Positions 1 to 10,100 of a stretch of 64,000 nt of DNA are shown here, piece after piece. Made by a program: the position numbers and the translations under genes. The stretch is from Flavobacterium seoulense. Lineage in GTDB: Bacteria; Bacteroidota; Bacteroidia; Flavobacteriales; Flavobacteriaceae. The stretch's first letter is position 1. Each line of letters begins with the position of its first letter. The stretch is taken from positions 62,001 to 126,000 of the forward strand of contig NZ_JNCA01000006.1 in assembly GCF_000695795.1 (NCBI RefSeq), read 5' to 3'. The notes under the pieces were generated by a model. That model saw nothing but the letters and a program-made list of their open reading frames with translations, was not told the origin of the DNA and did no database searches.

Positions 1-794
1 AAATCAGGAGTCCAATCAGCGTTTAAGTAATCTCCTTGTGCAGTAATTTGAGTTTTTTCGCTTATTTTGAACAAAAATGATGGATTGAAGTAGAAACGTT
101 CATTTTTAACATAATCTCTGAAGCTTTTTGCGTTTTCATAAGATCCTACAAATCGGTAAGCAATTGAATTGTTTAAAGGACCATAAAAATCTAAAGTTGG
201 TTTGTAGTAATTATAGCTTCCTGTTTGCATACTAATTTCTCCTCCTCTTGTAAACTTAGGAGTTTTGGTTACTAAATTTAAAATTCCTCCAGGAGCAACG
301 TTTCCATATAATAAGGCAGAACCTCCTTTTAAGAATTCTACCTTTTCTAATGACGCAACTTCTGGAATAGATCCTGAATTGAAACGGAATCCATTTTTGA
401 ACATATTGTTAGCTCCCATATCATAACCTCTCGACCAGAAAGATTCCTGAGCGCCACCACGAGCTGAACCTACATAAACACCATTAGCATTTTTGATAAC
501 TTCGCTTAAACGAATAGCTTGTTGTTGTTCGATTACCTGTCCATCAATTACCTGAACGCTTTGCGGTAAATCCATTGGTTTGATACCTGATCTTGAAGCC
601 GAAACTGGTTTTTGCAGTTTGTTACTTGTTACTGTAACTTCTTTAAGGATGTGTCCTTTTTTGTTTTTTATAGTGTCAAAAGGAGTTGAGAAGGCTCCTT
701 TTGTACTATTGTGCTCTACTGAAGCAACTATTTCTTGTGCTTGCGACGATAGAGAAAATAATAATACTAGTGAGGGTAGTATAATTTTTTTCAT
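1..794 (-). CDS. TonB-dependent siderophore receptor, N-terminal part (partial)
   Basis: Outer-membrane receptor that imports ferric siderophores or similar ligands using TonB energy. The frame is open from the ATG at 794 (MKKIILPSLVLLFSLS, a signal peptide) to the window edge, so only about 264 N-terminal residues are seen. After the signal peptide comes a short spacer and then the plug domain: EVTVTSNK, the segment SGIKPMDLPQSVQVID typical of FhuA/FpvA-type receptors, NGVYVG, SRGYDMG, and the plug end VEFLKGGSALLYGNVAPGG followed by NLVTKTP, which leads into the barrel. No CarboxypepD_reg repeat precedes the plug, which favours a siderophore receptor over a SusC-type glycan receptor. A near-consensus -7 box (TACTTTCG, 838-831) lies upstream. 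The ligand cannot be named from this fragment. Confidence 0.9.
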   Translation of the reverse strand, partial: MKKIILPSLVLLFSLSSQAQEIVASVEHNSTKGAFSTPFDTIKNKKGHILKEVTVTSNKLQKPVSASRSGIKPMDLPQSVQVIDGQVIEQQQAIRLSEVIKNANGVYVGSARGGAQESFWSRGYDMGANNMFKNGFRFNSGSIPEVASLEKVEFLKGGSALLYGNVAPGGILNLVTKTPKFTRGGEISMQTGSYNYYKPTLDFYGPLNNSIAYRFVGSYENAKSFRDYVKNERFYFNPSFLFKISEKTQITAQGDYLNADWTPD

Positions 795-974
795 GATTTA
801 ACTTATTTGGATTTATTTAAAATAACGCCGCGAAAGTACAACCAGATTTCGATATGACAATGGATTATTTGGAATAAATAAAAATAAATTTTAACAAAAC
901 ATTTAAAAATTGTTTAACGTTTTTTAACATCTGATTTTCTGATGTGAAAAACTTACATTTTGTTTCCGAATAAT

Positions 975-2375
975 TTATTTACTGATTTTAGGAGGACTTA
1001 AATAGTTTTTAAAGAAGCTATAAAGGACATTCAAATCAGATGGTTTTTGTGGTAAAGCATGTCCTTTTCCATAATCTATCAGAGTAGAAGTAGGAACAGT
1101 TAAAAGCTCTAATTTATTTTTTAGATGGGTAATTTGGTCTCGATAATAAGCATCATCATCATTATTGTAGAAAAATAGAGTAGGAGTAGTTGCTTTGGTT
1201 TCAACCAAAAATGAAGAACCCATTGATTCCCATAATGCTTTGTTGTTATCTAAAGATCCCCAAACCCAAGGACATCTTTGTTCTAAATTTTTATCACCAT
1301 CATCAGGAGTATTGTAAATGAGAGTGTAATCAAAAACACCTGGACCTAATGCTGCTGCCTGAACATCATCAGAAATTCCAATATGAAAACCTGAATTTTC
1401 AAACTCGGTTACTTTTTTATCTCCAATGGCCATCGATCCCGCTGTAGAACCACGGGAAAAACCAAAAATTCCGATTTTTTCCGAAAGCCCCATTTCTTTA
1501 TTAAAAACTCGCAATGTTCGTATAGCTGATTTTACTTTTTGTGCAGCATCCGGATTAGTCTGAAATGATTTGTAAGCATCATTTGCTCCGTTTACAGGTT
1601 TTCCTTTTCCCCAAGGACAGTATTTTGGATGATCGGCAATTGCCCAGGCCATACCATTTGCAGGAGCACCTTCAAGAAAAGAATCATCAAAACCCGCAAA
1701 AGTGTAGTCCAGATTTACTCTTTGATCTTTATAAGCATCGTTAAGTGTTTTTTTGCTTTGGTCATAATTAGCATAACTGTTGCTGTAAGAAAAAGATAAA
1801 ATAGTAGGTACTTTGACTTTTGGATTAGCAGGATAAATAATATCCATGTGCAAAGAATCTCCAATAATATACTGTTCAGGTGTATTGTAAACTTTTGGGT
1901 CATCAATAAAGTAGCTTACATCTCTGGCTATGCGATATCCTTCAAATAAAATATAAGATTTATATAAGGAGCAGTTTTTATAACCGCAAAAGTTTTTTGA
2001 CGCAATTGCATTGTTAATAGCAATAATATCCTGATTTATTTTTAGTGCTTTTGCATTAATGTTTTTAGCGTAATCTAATTCGATTACACGATACCCTTCA
2101 TTTAATAACCAGTTTACGTCTTTTTTTACACTATTTCTGCCAATTTTTTTTAGCGACAAATTTTTCAAGTACACTACTGTGATGTAGTTTCCATTGAAAT
2201 CTTTGATAGGGTTTTTGGATTCAGTTACAGTAAAATCGATATTTCCAGCTGTAACTGTACTTGCCCATTTTCCAGAATTAGCCCATGAATTAATAGCTGT
2301 AAAAATGCTTAGAAGAATGATAAAAAAAGATTTTCTAAAGGATAAGATAAAAAGAGTGATAGAAGTAAATTTCAT
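975..2375 (-). CDS. Secreted alpha/beta-hydrolase family protein
   Basis: 466 residues with a hydrophobic N-terminus (residues 9-32, ending SWANS) that looks like a signal peptide, so export is likely. The nucleophile elbow GFSRGS is at about 305-310 (Ser307). DDDDAYYRD in the C-terminal part could supply the acid and GKGHALPQ the histidine of a catalytic triad. The arrangement resembles prolyl-oligopeptidase/dienelactone-hydrolase-like esterases or peptidases, but the substrate is not evident. It is divergent from pafA and has its own -7 box (2416-2423). No operon partner: the preceding receptor gene starts 180 bp downstream on the same strand. I am sure of the fold class, not of the reaction. 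Confidence 0.7.
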   Translation of the reverse strand: MKFTSITLFILSFRKSFFIILLSIFTAINSWANSGKWASTVTAGNIDFTVTESKNPIKDFNGNYITVVYLKNLSLKKIGRNSVKKDVNWLLNEGYRVIELDYAKNINAKALKINQDIIAINNAIASKNFCGYKNCSLYKSYILFEGYRIARDVSYFIDDPKVYNTPEQYIIGDSLHMDIIYPANPKVKVPTILSFSYSNSYANYDQSKKTLNDAYKDQRVNLDYTFAGFDDSFLEGAPANGMAWAIADHPKYCPWGKGKPVNGANDAYKSFQTNPDAAQKVKSAIRTLRVFNKEMGLSEKIGIFGFSRGSTAGSMAIGDKKVTEFENSGFHIGISDDVQAAALGPGVFDYTLIYNTPDDGDKNLEQRCPWVWGSLDNNKALWESMGSSFLVETKATTPTLFFYNNDDDAYYRDQITHLKNKLELLTVPTSTLIDYGKGHALPQKPSDLNVLYSFFKNYLSPPKISK

Positions 2376-2415
2376 TGTATTCTTATTTGGCAGGTATTTT
2401 AAATATATGTAATTA

Positions 2416-2423
2416 CAAAAGTA
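2416..2423 (-). promoter_or_regulatory. -7 promoter box of the hydrolase gene
   Basis: Reads TACTTTTG on the minus strand, matching the Bacteroidetes consensus TAnnTTTG, 41 bp before the ATG. No clear -33 TTG at 17-20 bp. Confidence 0.45.
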
Positions 2424-2523
2424 AGTTTTTTAAAATTTGATTTGATAATTAGTATAGGTTTTAGGATTTACATTTTCAAATTTTAGATAACAATTTCCTA
2501 ATATAGACTCTTTTTTAAATTTG

Positions 2524-2531
2524 TATTTTTG
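2524..2531 (+). promoter_or_regulatory. -7 promoter box of pafA
   Basis: TATTTTTG fits TAnnTTTG, 20 bp before the pafA ATG. The -33 element is not obvious. Confidence 0.4.
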
Positions 2532-2551
2532 TCTTTATATCAAATTTTATC

Positions 2552-4165
2552 ATGAAAAAAATATTTTTATTTTTTGCTACAGCGGCAATTTTTAATGCTT
2601 ATGGACAGCAAAGACCCAAGTTAGTAGTAGGAATTGTTGTTGACCAAATGAAGATGGAATACCTTTATCGATTCTCGGATGACTTTTCAGCTAACGGTTT
2701 TCTTAGATTAATGAATAATGGTTATGTTTTTCATAATACACATTATAATTATATGCCAACAATTACAGGACCTGGGCATGCATCAATTTATACCGGAACT
2801 ACTCCGGCTGTTCATGGGGTTGTAGGAAATACTTTTTTTGATAAATCGCAAGGAAAATACAGGTATTGTACTGACGATGCATCGGTTTCAATTTTAGGAA
2901 CAGGTGATTTAGATGAAGGGAAAATGTCTCCGTTAAATTTAGAAAGCACTACCGTGACTGACGAATTACGTCTGGCAACTAATTTTAGAGGAAAAGTAAT
3001 TGGTATCAGTGTGAAAGATCGCGGAGCTATACTTCCGGCGGGACATTTTGCTAATTGGGCATTTTGGATGAGTGATTCCGGAAATTTTATTTCGAGTACA
3101 TTTTACGGCAAGCAGTTGCCAAATTGGGTTACTGAATTTAACAACAAAAAACATTATGAGAATTATCTAAATAAAGACTGGACTTTGTTGAAGCCGGAAT
3201 CGGTTTATAATAAAAGTTTAGCCGATGATAATCCGTATGAAGGTCTTTTGTACACAAGTAAAAAACCTGTTTTTCCATATAATTTAAAAGAGATGTATGC
3301 GAAAAAAGGAGCAAAAGTAATTAAGACGACTCCTTTTGGGAATGATATATTAGCTGATTTTGCAAAAGAAGCCATTGCTAGTGAAGATTTAGGTATGGAT
3401 AATGAAACTGATTTTTTAGCAGTAAGTTTTTCATCAACTGACAAAATTGGACATTTGACTGGACCGCGTTCCAGAGAAATTCAGGATACTTATTTACGCT
3501 TAGACGAGACTATTGCTGACTTTTTAACTTATTTGGATAAAAAAGTAGGAAAGGGAAATTATTTATTATTTTTAACTGCTGATCATGCCGCTGCTGAAAA
3601 TGTGAATTATTTAAGAGATAATAAATATGCTGTAGGAGCAATAGATGATAAAAATTTATCTACTCAGTTGCATGAATTTTCTAAAACTACTTTTGGTTCA
3701 GATTTGGTATTGAATTATTCGAATTCGAATGTGTTTTTTGATAAAAAACAAATTCAGCAAAAAGGACTTTCTTTGGATAAAGTAAAATTAACTTTCAAAG
3801 AGTATTTAATGTCTTTACCTCAGATAAAACGAGTTTACACTGAAGAGGAAATTATTGCGGCAGGAAATTCAGATATTTATTTAAATTTTGTGATAAAAGG
3901 ATATGATCCTAAATTAAACGGGGAATTGGTTATTTTAGATAAACCCGGTTATATTGAAAATGAGGGAACAGGAACTTCTCATGGAACTCCGTATAATTAT
4001 GATACGCATGTGCCATTGTTGTTTTATGGCTGGAATATTAAAAAAGGAGAATCATTTGATAAAAAATCGATTACTCAGATAGCACCCACAGTTGCTCAGA
4101 AAATTAAAATAGATTATCCTAATAGTACTGAAGCTATTCTTCTGACGGAAATTTTAGCAAACTAA
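2552..4165 (+). CDS. pafA: Alkaline phosphatase PafA family, periplasmic
   Basis: 537-residue secreted phosphomonoesterase of the PafA type (alkaline phosphatase superfamily), which releases phosphate from organic phosphate in the periplasm. The signal peptide (1-19) ends AYGQ. Key residues can be placed: metal-binding Asp31 in VVDQMKM, nucleophile Thr72 in PTITGPGHAS, Asn93 in VGNTFF, Lys155 and Arg157 in SVKDRGAI. The spacings 72-93-155-157 match the published PafA set Thr79, Asn100, Lys162, Arg164, the residues that define the phosphomonoesterase rather than diesterase subtype. Further metal ligands are DKIGH, LTADHAAAEN and SHGTPYNYDTHVP. Monocistronic: a -7-like TATTTTTG sits at 2524-2531 and a strong terminator follows. 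Length is normal for the family. Confidence 0.93.
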   Translation: MKKIFLFFATAAIFNAYGQQRPKLVVGIVVDQMKMEYLYRFSDDFSANGFLRLMNNGYVFHNTHYNYMPTITGPGHASIYTGTTPAVHGVVGNTFFDKSQGKYRYCTDDASVSILGTGDLDEGKMSPLNLESTTVTDELRLATNFRGKVIGISVKDRGAILPAGHFANWAFWMSDSGNFISSTFYGKQLPNWVTEFNNKKHYENYLNKDWTLLKPESVYNKSLADDNPYEGLLYTSKKPVFPYNLKEMYAKKGAKVIKTTPFGNDILADFAKEAIASEDLGMDNETDFLAVSFSSTDKIGHLTGPRSREIQDTYLRLDETIADFLTYLDKKVGKGNYLLFLTADHAAAENVNYLRDNKYAVGAIDDKNLSTQLHEFSKTTFGSDLVLNYSNSNVFFDKKQIQQKGLSLDKVKLTFKEYLMSLPQIKRVYTEEEIIAAGNSDIYLNFVIKGYDPKLNGELVILDKPGYIENEGTGTSHGTPYNYDTHVPLLFYGWNIKKGESFDKKSITQIAPTVAQKIKIDYPNSTEAILLTEILAN

Positions 4166-4173
4166 AGAAAAAC

Positions 4174-4205
4174 AAAAAAGGGACTTAATTAAGTCCCTTT
4201 TTTTA
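4174..4205. terminator. Bidirectional terminator between pafA and lysA
   Basis: A perfect 18-bp palindrome (4180-4197, GGGACTTAATTAAGTCCC) is flanked by an A-run on the left and a T-run on the right, so it works for both converging genes. Confidence 0.9.
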
Positions 4206-4222
4206 TAATTGGTTTTGAATGC

Positions 4223-5443
4223 TTATTGTTTAGCTACCGAAGCAGGTAATGAAATTTGATTTCTTAATAAATCTTCAAATGTTTCGTGAGCTCTGATTAA
4301 GTGACCTTCTCCATTAATCCACAATACTTCAGCTGGTTTGTATCTTGAATTGTAGTTAGAAGACATAGAGTAGCAATAAGCACCTGCGTTTCTGAAACAA
4401 AGGATATCACCTTCGGCAATTTCCTGAATTCTACGGTTGCTGGCAAAGGTATCTGTTTCGCAAATATATCCTACTACAGAGTAAAAACGCTCTTTTCCTT
4501 TTGGATTTGAAATGTTTTCAATGTGGTGTGATGAACCGTAAAACATTGGACGAATCAAATGGTTGAATCCGGAATCAATTCCTGCAAAAACAGTAGAAGT
4601 AGTTTGTTTTACTACGTTTACTTTTGCTAAGAAGAAACCTGCTTCACTCACTAAAAATTTCCCTGGTTCAAAAATAAGTGTCAAATCTTTACCGTATTCT
4701 GCACAGAAAGCATTGAATCTTTTAGATAATTTTTTACCTAATTCTTCAATATCTGTTTCGATATCGTCTTTTTTGTAAGGCACTTTGAATCCACTTCCAA
4801 AATCCAGGAATTCAAGATTTTTGAAATTTCTTGCAGCATCAAATAAGATTTCAGCAGCATAAAGGAATACTTCGATATCTAAAATATCAGAACCTGTGTG
4901 CATGTGAATCCCTGCAATGTTCATATTTGTATTTTCAACAATACGAACTAAATGTGGTAATTGGTGTACCGAAATACCAAATTTACTATCGATATGACCT
5001 ACAGAAATGTTTTCGTTTCCACCTGCCATAACGTGCGGGTTAATACGAATACATACCGGAACTGTAGGATGTTTTGTTCCAAATTGCTCTAGAATAGACA
5101 AGTTATCAATATTGATTTGAACGCCTAAAGCATGTACTTCTTCAATTTCTTCAAGAGAAACACCATTTGGCGTGAAAAATATTTGATCCGGAGAATATCC
5201 AGCGTGAAGTCCTAATTGTACTTCCTGAATAGAAACAGCGTCTAAGCAAGATCCTAAATCTCTTAATAATTGTAGAATAGCAACGTTAGACAATGCCTTC
5301 ATAGCATAATTGATACGCAGTTTTTCTACTTTAGAAAAAGCCTTAGTTAATCTCTCGTATTGTGATTTTATTTTCTCGGCATCGTATACATATAACGGAC
5401 TGCCAAATTGTTCTGCTAACTGAAGTAAATCTTTTGATTGCAT
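4223..5443 (-). CDS. lysA: Diaminopimelate decarboxylase
   Basis: PLP-dependent enzyme of the alanine-racemase-fold group IV decarboxylases; converts meso-diaminopimelate to L-lysine, the last step of lysine biosynthesis, in the cytoplasm. 406 residues, normal length. The PLP lysine is Lys49 in NYAMKALSN. Other family marks are HMHTGSD, FGSGFKVPY (phosphate binding), the EPGKFLVSEAG motif, and the C-terminal FRNAGAYCYSMSSNYN that carries the active-site Cys-to-Tyr region. These distinguish it from arginine and ornithine decarboxylases. It has its own promoter with both boxes well spaced and ends at the shared terminator, so it is probably transcribed alone. Confidence 0.93.
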   Translation of the reverse strand: MQSKDLLQLAEQFGSPLYVYDAEKIKSQYERLTKAFSKVEKLRINYAMKALSNVAILQLLRDLGSCLDAVSIQEVQLGLHAGYSPDQIFFTPNGVSLEEIEEVHALGVQINIDNLSILEQFGTKHPTVPVCIRINPHVMAGGNENISVGHIDSKFGISVHQLPHLVRIVENTNMNIAGIHMHTGSDILDIEVFLYAAEILFDAARNFKNLEFLDFGSGFKVPYKKDDIETDIEELGKKLSKRFNAFCAEYGKDLTLIFEPGKFLVSEAGFFLAKVNVVKQTTSTVFAGIDSGFNHLIRPMFYGSSHHIENISNPKGKERFYSVVGYICETDTFASNRRIQEIAEGDILCFRNAGAYCYSMSSNYNSRYKPAEVLWINGEGHLIRAHETFEDLLRNQISLPASVAKQ

Positions 5444-5459
5444 TGTTGTAATTTTTACA

Positions 5460-5489
5460 CAAATTTATTATTCTTTATTGATACTACAA
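5460..5489 (-). promoter_or_regulatory. lysA promoter, both boxes
   Basis: On the minus strand TTG (5489-5487), a 19-bp spacer, then TAAATTTG (5467-5460): a textbook Bacteroidetes sigma-70 promoter, 16 bp before the ATG. Confidence 0.75.
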
Positions 5490-5590
5490 TAGATAAATAT
5501 ATTTCTAACAAATTGTAACAATAAGTTATATAAAGATTATTATATGGTTTTTTTTATGTTTTTTGTCACAATTTGTCACGAGTAAAAAGT

Positions 5591-5628
5591 AAAAAGGCTA
5601 TCTGAAATTACTTCCAGATAGCCTTTTT
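5591..5628 (-). terminator. Terminator of gltB-gltD
   Basis: A 14-bp inverted repeat (5591-5604 and 5615-5628; core GGCTATCTG / CAGATAGCC) begins 18 bp after the gltD stop and ends in a T-run on the minus strand. Confidence 0.9.
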
Positions 5629-5645
5629 GAATATTTATTGATTTC

Positions 5646-7106
5646 TTACAATGCAGGTAAATCACCACCTTCTTTAGTAGGTAAGTTAGTTGACCCCATT
5701 AAGTATAAATCTACTTGTCTTGCAGCTTCACGACCTTCTGAAATTGCCCAAACAATTAAAGATTGTCCACGACGCATATCACCAGCTGTAAAGATATTTG
5801 GAATATTAGTTTGGTATTTACCATATTCCGCTTTGTAATTACTTCTAAAGTCAAGTTCAATACCTAATTGACTGCTTAATGTTTTTTCAGGACCTGTAAA
5901 ACCTAAAGCTAATAAAGCTAAGTCACATGGCCAGGTTTTTTCAGAACCAGCAATTTCAATTAGTTCAGGACGTTGTCCAGGAACCATTTTCCATTCTACA
6001 TTAACTGTTTTAAGAGCAATTAATTTACCATTAGCATCTTTGATGAATTCTTTGGTGTTAATTAACCAGTTTCTTTCAGCTCCTTCTTTATGAGAAGAAG
6101 AAGTTTTTAATTGTAGCGGCCAGTAAGGCCAAGGAGTAGAGGCACTTCTCTCTACTGGAGGTTTTGGCATAATCTCAAAGTTAGTAACTGATTTAGCACC
6201 GTGACGGTTTGATGTACCCACACAGTCAGAACCTGTATCTCCACCACCAATTACGATTACATCTTTACCAGTTGCTAAAACTTGATTTTCAATTTTTTCT
6301 CCAAAAACAACTTTTGTTTGTTGTGTTAAGAAATCCATTGCCTGAACTACACCATCTGCATCAGCACCAGGAGTAGGTAAGCCTCTTCTTTCTGTTGCTC
6401 CACCACAAAGTACGATGGAATCAAAAGCTTTCAAGTCATTGATGTCATAGTTTACACCAACATTAGTGTTTACTTTGAAAGTGATTCCTTCAGCTTCTAA
6501 GATAGCTACACGACGATCGATAATTCCTTTTTCCATTTTGAAATTAGGAATTCCGTAACGTAATAGACCACCAATAGCGTTGTCTCTTTCGAAAACAGTA
6601 ACAGTGTGTCCTGCTCTGTTTAATTGTTGTGCAGCAGCTAAACCAGCAGGTCCAGAACCTACAATGGCAACTGTTTTACCAGTTCTTGTTTTTGGAGGTT
6701 GAGGTTTAATCCATCCTTCCGCAAACGCACGCTCCACAATATTTTTTTCTATGTTCTCAATAGAAATTGGGTCATTAATAATCCCTAATACACATGCTTT
6801 TTCACATGGTGCAGGACATAAACGTCCTGTAAATTCAGGGAAGTTATTTGTTGAATGTAGTATCCACGAAGCTTTTTGCCATTCTCCCTGGTGTACCATG
6901 TGGTTGAAATCAGGGATTAAATTCCCTAACGGACATCCACTATGGCAAAATGGAATACCACAATCCATACAACGTGATCCTTGTTTTGTAATTTCAGCTT
7001 CACTCAAAGGAACTGTAAATTCTTTATAATGTCCTACACGCTCTTGTACTGATGTGTATGATTCATCTTTTCTTTCGAATTCTTTAAAACCTGTTACTTT
7101 TCCCAT
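5646..7106 (-). CDS. gltD: Glutamate synthase (NADPH) small subunit
   Basis: 486-residue beta subunit of GOGAT. It passes electrons from NAD(P)H through FAD and iron-sulfur clusters to the large subunit. The N-terminal cysteine-rich part has CMDCGIPFCHSGCPLGN and CPAPCEKACVLG for the Fe-S clusters. A FAD Rossmann motif (VGSGPAGLAAAQ) and an NADP Rossmann motif (VIGGGDTGSDCVG) follow, with the closing GDMRRGQSLIVWAISEGR typical of this family. It starts 4 bp after the gltB stop, so the two subunits are co-transcribed and probably translationally coupled. The downstream terminator closes the operon. Confidence 0.96.
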   Translation of the reverse strand: MGKVTGFKEFERKDESYTSVQERVGHYKEFTVPLSEAEITKQGSRCMDCGIPFCHSGCPLGNLIPDFNHMVHQGEWQKASWILHSTNNFPEFTGRLCPAPCEKACVLGIINDPISIENIEKNIVERAFAEGWIKPQPPKTRTGKTVAIVGSGPAGLAAAQQLNRAGHTVTVFERDNAIGGLLRYGIPNFKMEKGIIDRRVAILEAEGITFKVNTNVGVNYDINDLKAFDSIVLCGGATERRGLPTPGADADGVVQAMDFLTQQTKVVFGEKIENQVLATGKDVIVIGGGDTGSDCVGTSNRHGAKSVTNFEIMPKPPVERSASTPWPYWPLQLKTSSSHKEGAERNWLINTKEFIKDANGKLIALKTVNVEWKMVPGQRPELIEIAGSEKTWPCDLALLALGFTGPEKTLSSQLGIELDFRSNYKAEYGKYQTNIPNIFTAGDMRRGQSLIVWAISEGREAARQVDLYLMGSTNLPTKEGGDLPAL

Positions 7107-7110
7107 TGTA

Positions 7111-10100
7111 TTATGCTGTTAATTCTTCTACCATTTGTTCCTCAGTTTCCAAACGCTTTAATGCTTTTTTGTACTCTGTAGGCATTACTTTTACAAAATT
7201 TTCTAAGCTAGTCTCCCAATTGCTTAATAATTCGATACCTTTTGTACTGTTTGTGTACTCTACGTGTCTTTCTATTAATGTTTTCAATTCGTTAGCTTCT
7301 TCTCCTTCAACTGTCTCAAATTCGATAGTTTCAGTATTACATAAACCATTTTTGAATTTGTGTTGAGGATCATAAATATAGGCGATACCACCACTCATAC
7401 CTGCTGCAAAGTTTCTTCCTGTTTTACCAAGAACAACTACTTTACCACCGGTCATGTACTCACAACCGTGATCTCCCACACCTTCAACTACTGCAATAGC
7501 ACCTGAGTTACGAACTGCAAAACGCTCTCCTGCAATACCGTTGATGTAAGCTTCTCCTTCAATAGCTCCAAATAAACAAACGTTTCCTACGATGATGTTT
7601 TCTGAGGCAACAAAAGTAGATTTTGCTGGTTTTTTGATGATTAATTTGGCTCCAGATAATCCTTTTCCTAAATAGTCATTTGTATTTCCTTCAACAGTAA
7701 AAGTTAATCCGTGTGCACTAAATGCTCCTAAACTTTGTCCTGCAGAACCTGTGAAATTAATGTTCAAAGTATCTTCTGGTAAACCTAAGTGGCCATATAT
7801 TTTAGAAATTTCGTTACTAACAATAGCTCCCACTGAACGGTCGGTATTTTTAATAGGATATTCTAAGGTCATTTTTTCTTTTCTGTACAAAGCACGGTGA
7901 GAATCTTTTAGGATTTGGAAATCCATTACGTTGTCTAATCCGTGATCTTGTTTCTCTGTATTACGAACCGTTTTGTATTTATAAGTATCAGGTCTATGTA
8001 AAATAGATGATAAATCTAAACCTTTTGCTTTGTAGTGGTTAATCGCTTTATTAGAATTGATTTTGTGTGTTTGACCAATCATTTCTTCTAAAGTTCTGAA
8101 TCCAAGTTGCGCCATGATACCTCTTAACTCTTCAGCAACATAGTAGAAGAAGTTAATAACGTGCTCAGGAGTTCCTTTGAAGTTTTTACGTAATTCTTTG
8201 TCTTGAGTAGCAATACCTACAGGGCAAGTATTCAAGTGACATTTACGCATCATGATACATCCTGAAGCTACAAGTGGAGCAGTAGCAAAACCAAATTCTT
8301 CAGCACCTAATAAAGCAGCGATAGCTACGTCACGTCCTGTTTTTAACTGTCCGTCACATTCTACAACAATACGGCTTCTTAGGTTGTTTAATACTAAAGT
8401 TTGTTGTGCTTCGGCCAATCCAAGTTCCCAAGGAAGACCTGCGTGTTTCAATGAAGTTAATGGAGAAGCTCCTGTACCACCATCATAACCAGCAATTAAT
8501 ACAACGTCAGCTTTTGCTTTAGCAACACCCGCTGCAATTGTTCCAACACCTACTTCAGATACTAATTTCACGTTGATACGTGCTTCTCTGTTAGCATTTT
8601 TCAAGTCGAAAATTAATTGCGCTAAATCTTCGATTGAGTAAATATCGTGGTGTGGCGGAGGTGAAATCAATCCTACGAAAGGAGTTGAGTTACGAGCCGA
8701 TGCAATCCAAGGCAATACTTTCTCACCTGGTAATTGTCCACCTTCTCCTGGTTTAGCACCCTGAGCCATTTTAATCTGAATCTCTTTTGCACTAGATAAG
8801 TAGTGAGAAGTTACTCCAAAACGTCCAGAAGCTACTTGCTTGATAGCCGAGTTACGGCTGTCACCGTTTACGTCTGGCTGGAAACGAGTTCTGTCTTCTC
8901 CACCTTCACCTGAATTAGATTTTCCTCCAATACGGTTCATAGCGATAGCTAAGTTCTCGTGTGCTTCTCTAGAGATAGATCCGTAAGACATCGCTCCGGT
9001 TTTGAAACGTTTTACGATATCAGTCCATGGTTCTACTTCGTCTAATGGAATTGGATCTAAGTTATCGAATTCAAATAAACCACGAATAGTCATTAAACTC
9101 TTAGCCTGATCGTTTACAGTTTTTGCATAAACATCATAACTATCCTGATCACTTAAACGTACTGCCTGTTGCAATTTAGCAATAGTAGTAGGGTTGAACA
9201 TGTGTCTTTCCCCGTTACGTCTCCATCTGTACTCTCCACCAATGTTTAATCCTAAACGGTTAGGAATTAATACATCCGGGTAAGCATAGTTATATCTTTC
9301 GCTAATTTCTTTTTCAATTTCATACAATCCAATACCTTCAATTCTTGAAGCAGTGTAAGGGAAGTATTTTTGAACAAATTTAGAGTTGAAACCAACAATT
9401 TCGAAAATTTGAGAACCTCTGTAGGAATGTAAAGTAGAGATTCCAATTTTGTTCATGATTTTTAATAATCCTGAACCAATTGCTTTGTTGAAGTTATCAA
9501 CTGCTTTTTGTTCGCTAATTCCAGTGATAAAACCTTCCTGTACTTGTACACGAATGATTTCGTTTACCATGTAAGGGTTAATTGCACTTGCACCGTAACC
9601 AAATAAAGTTGCAAAATGGTGTGGTTCACGTGGTTCAGCTGATTCGATTATGATATCGAAGTAAGAACGCTTACGTAAACGGTTCATTTGGTGGTGAACA
9701 TAAGAACAAGCTAATAAAGCAGGAATTGGAGCGAATTCTTTATTAACACCTCTATCAGATAAGATAATGATGTTAGTTCCTCTGTCAACCGCTTTACTGA
9801 TTTGTGTGATGATATCTTCTAAAGCATTTTCTAAACCATTTAAACCTTTTTCTTTTTTGTATAAGATTTCAATAGTTTCAGCCTTGAAGTTATCGATATC
9901 AATGTTTCTGATTTTTTCTAAGTCATCGTTAGAAATAACCGGATTTTGAATTCTTAATTTTCTACATTGTTTGCTTGAAATATCAAAAATATTTCTGTCC
10001 TGACCTAAAGCTAAACTGATATCAGTTACAATTTCTTCACGGATACCATCCAAAGGTGGGTTAGTAACCTGAGCGAATAATTGTTTGAAATAGTTAGGGA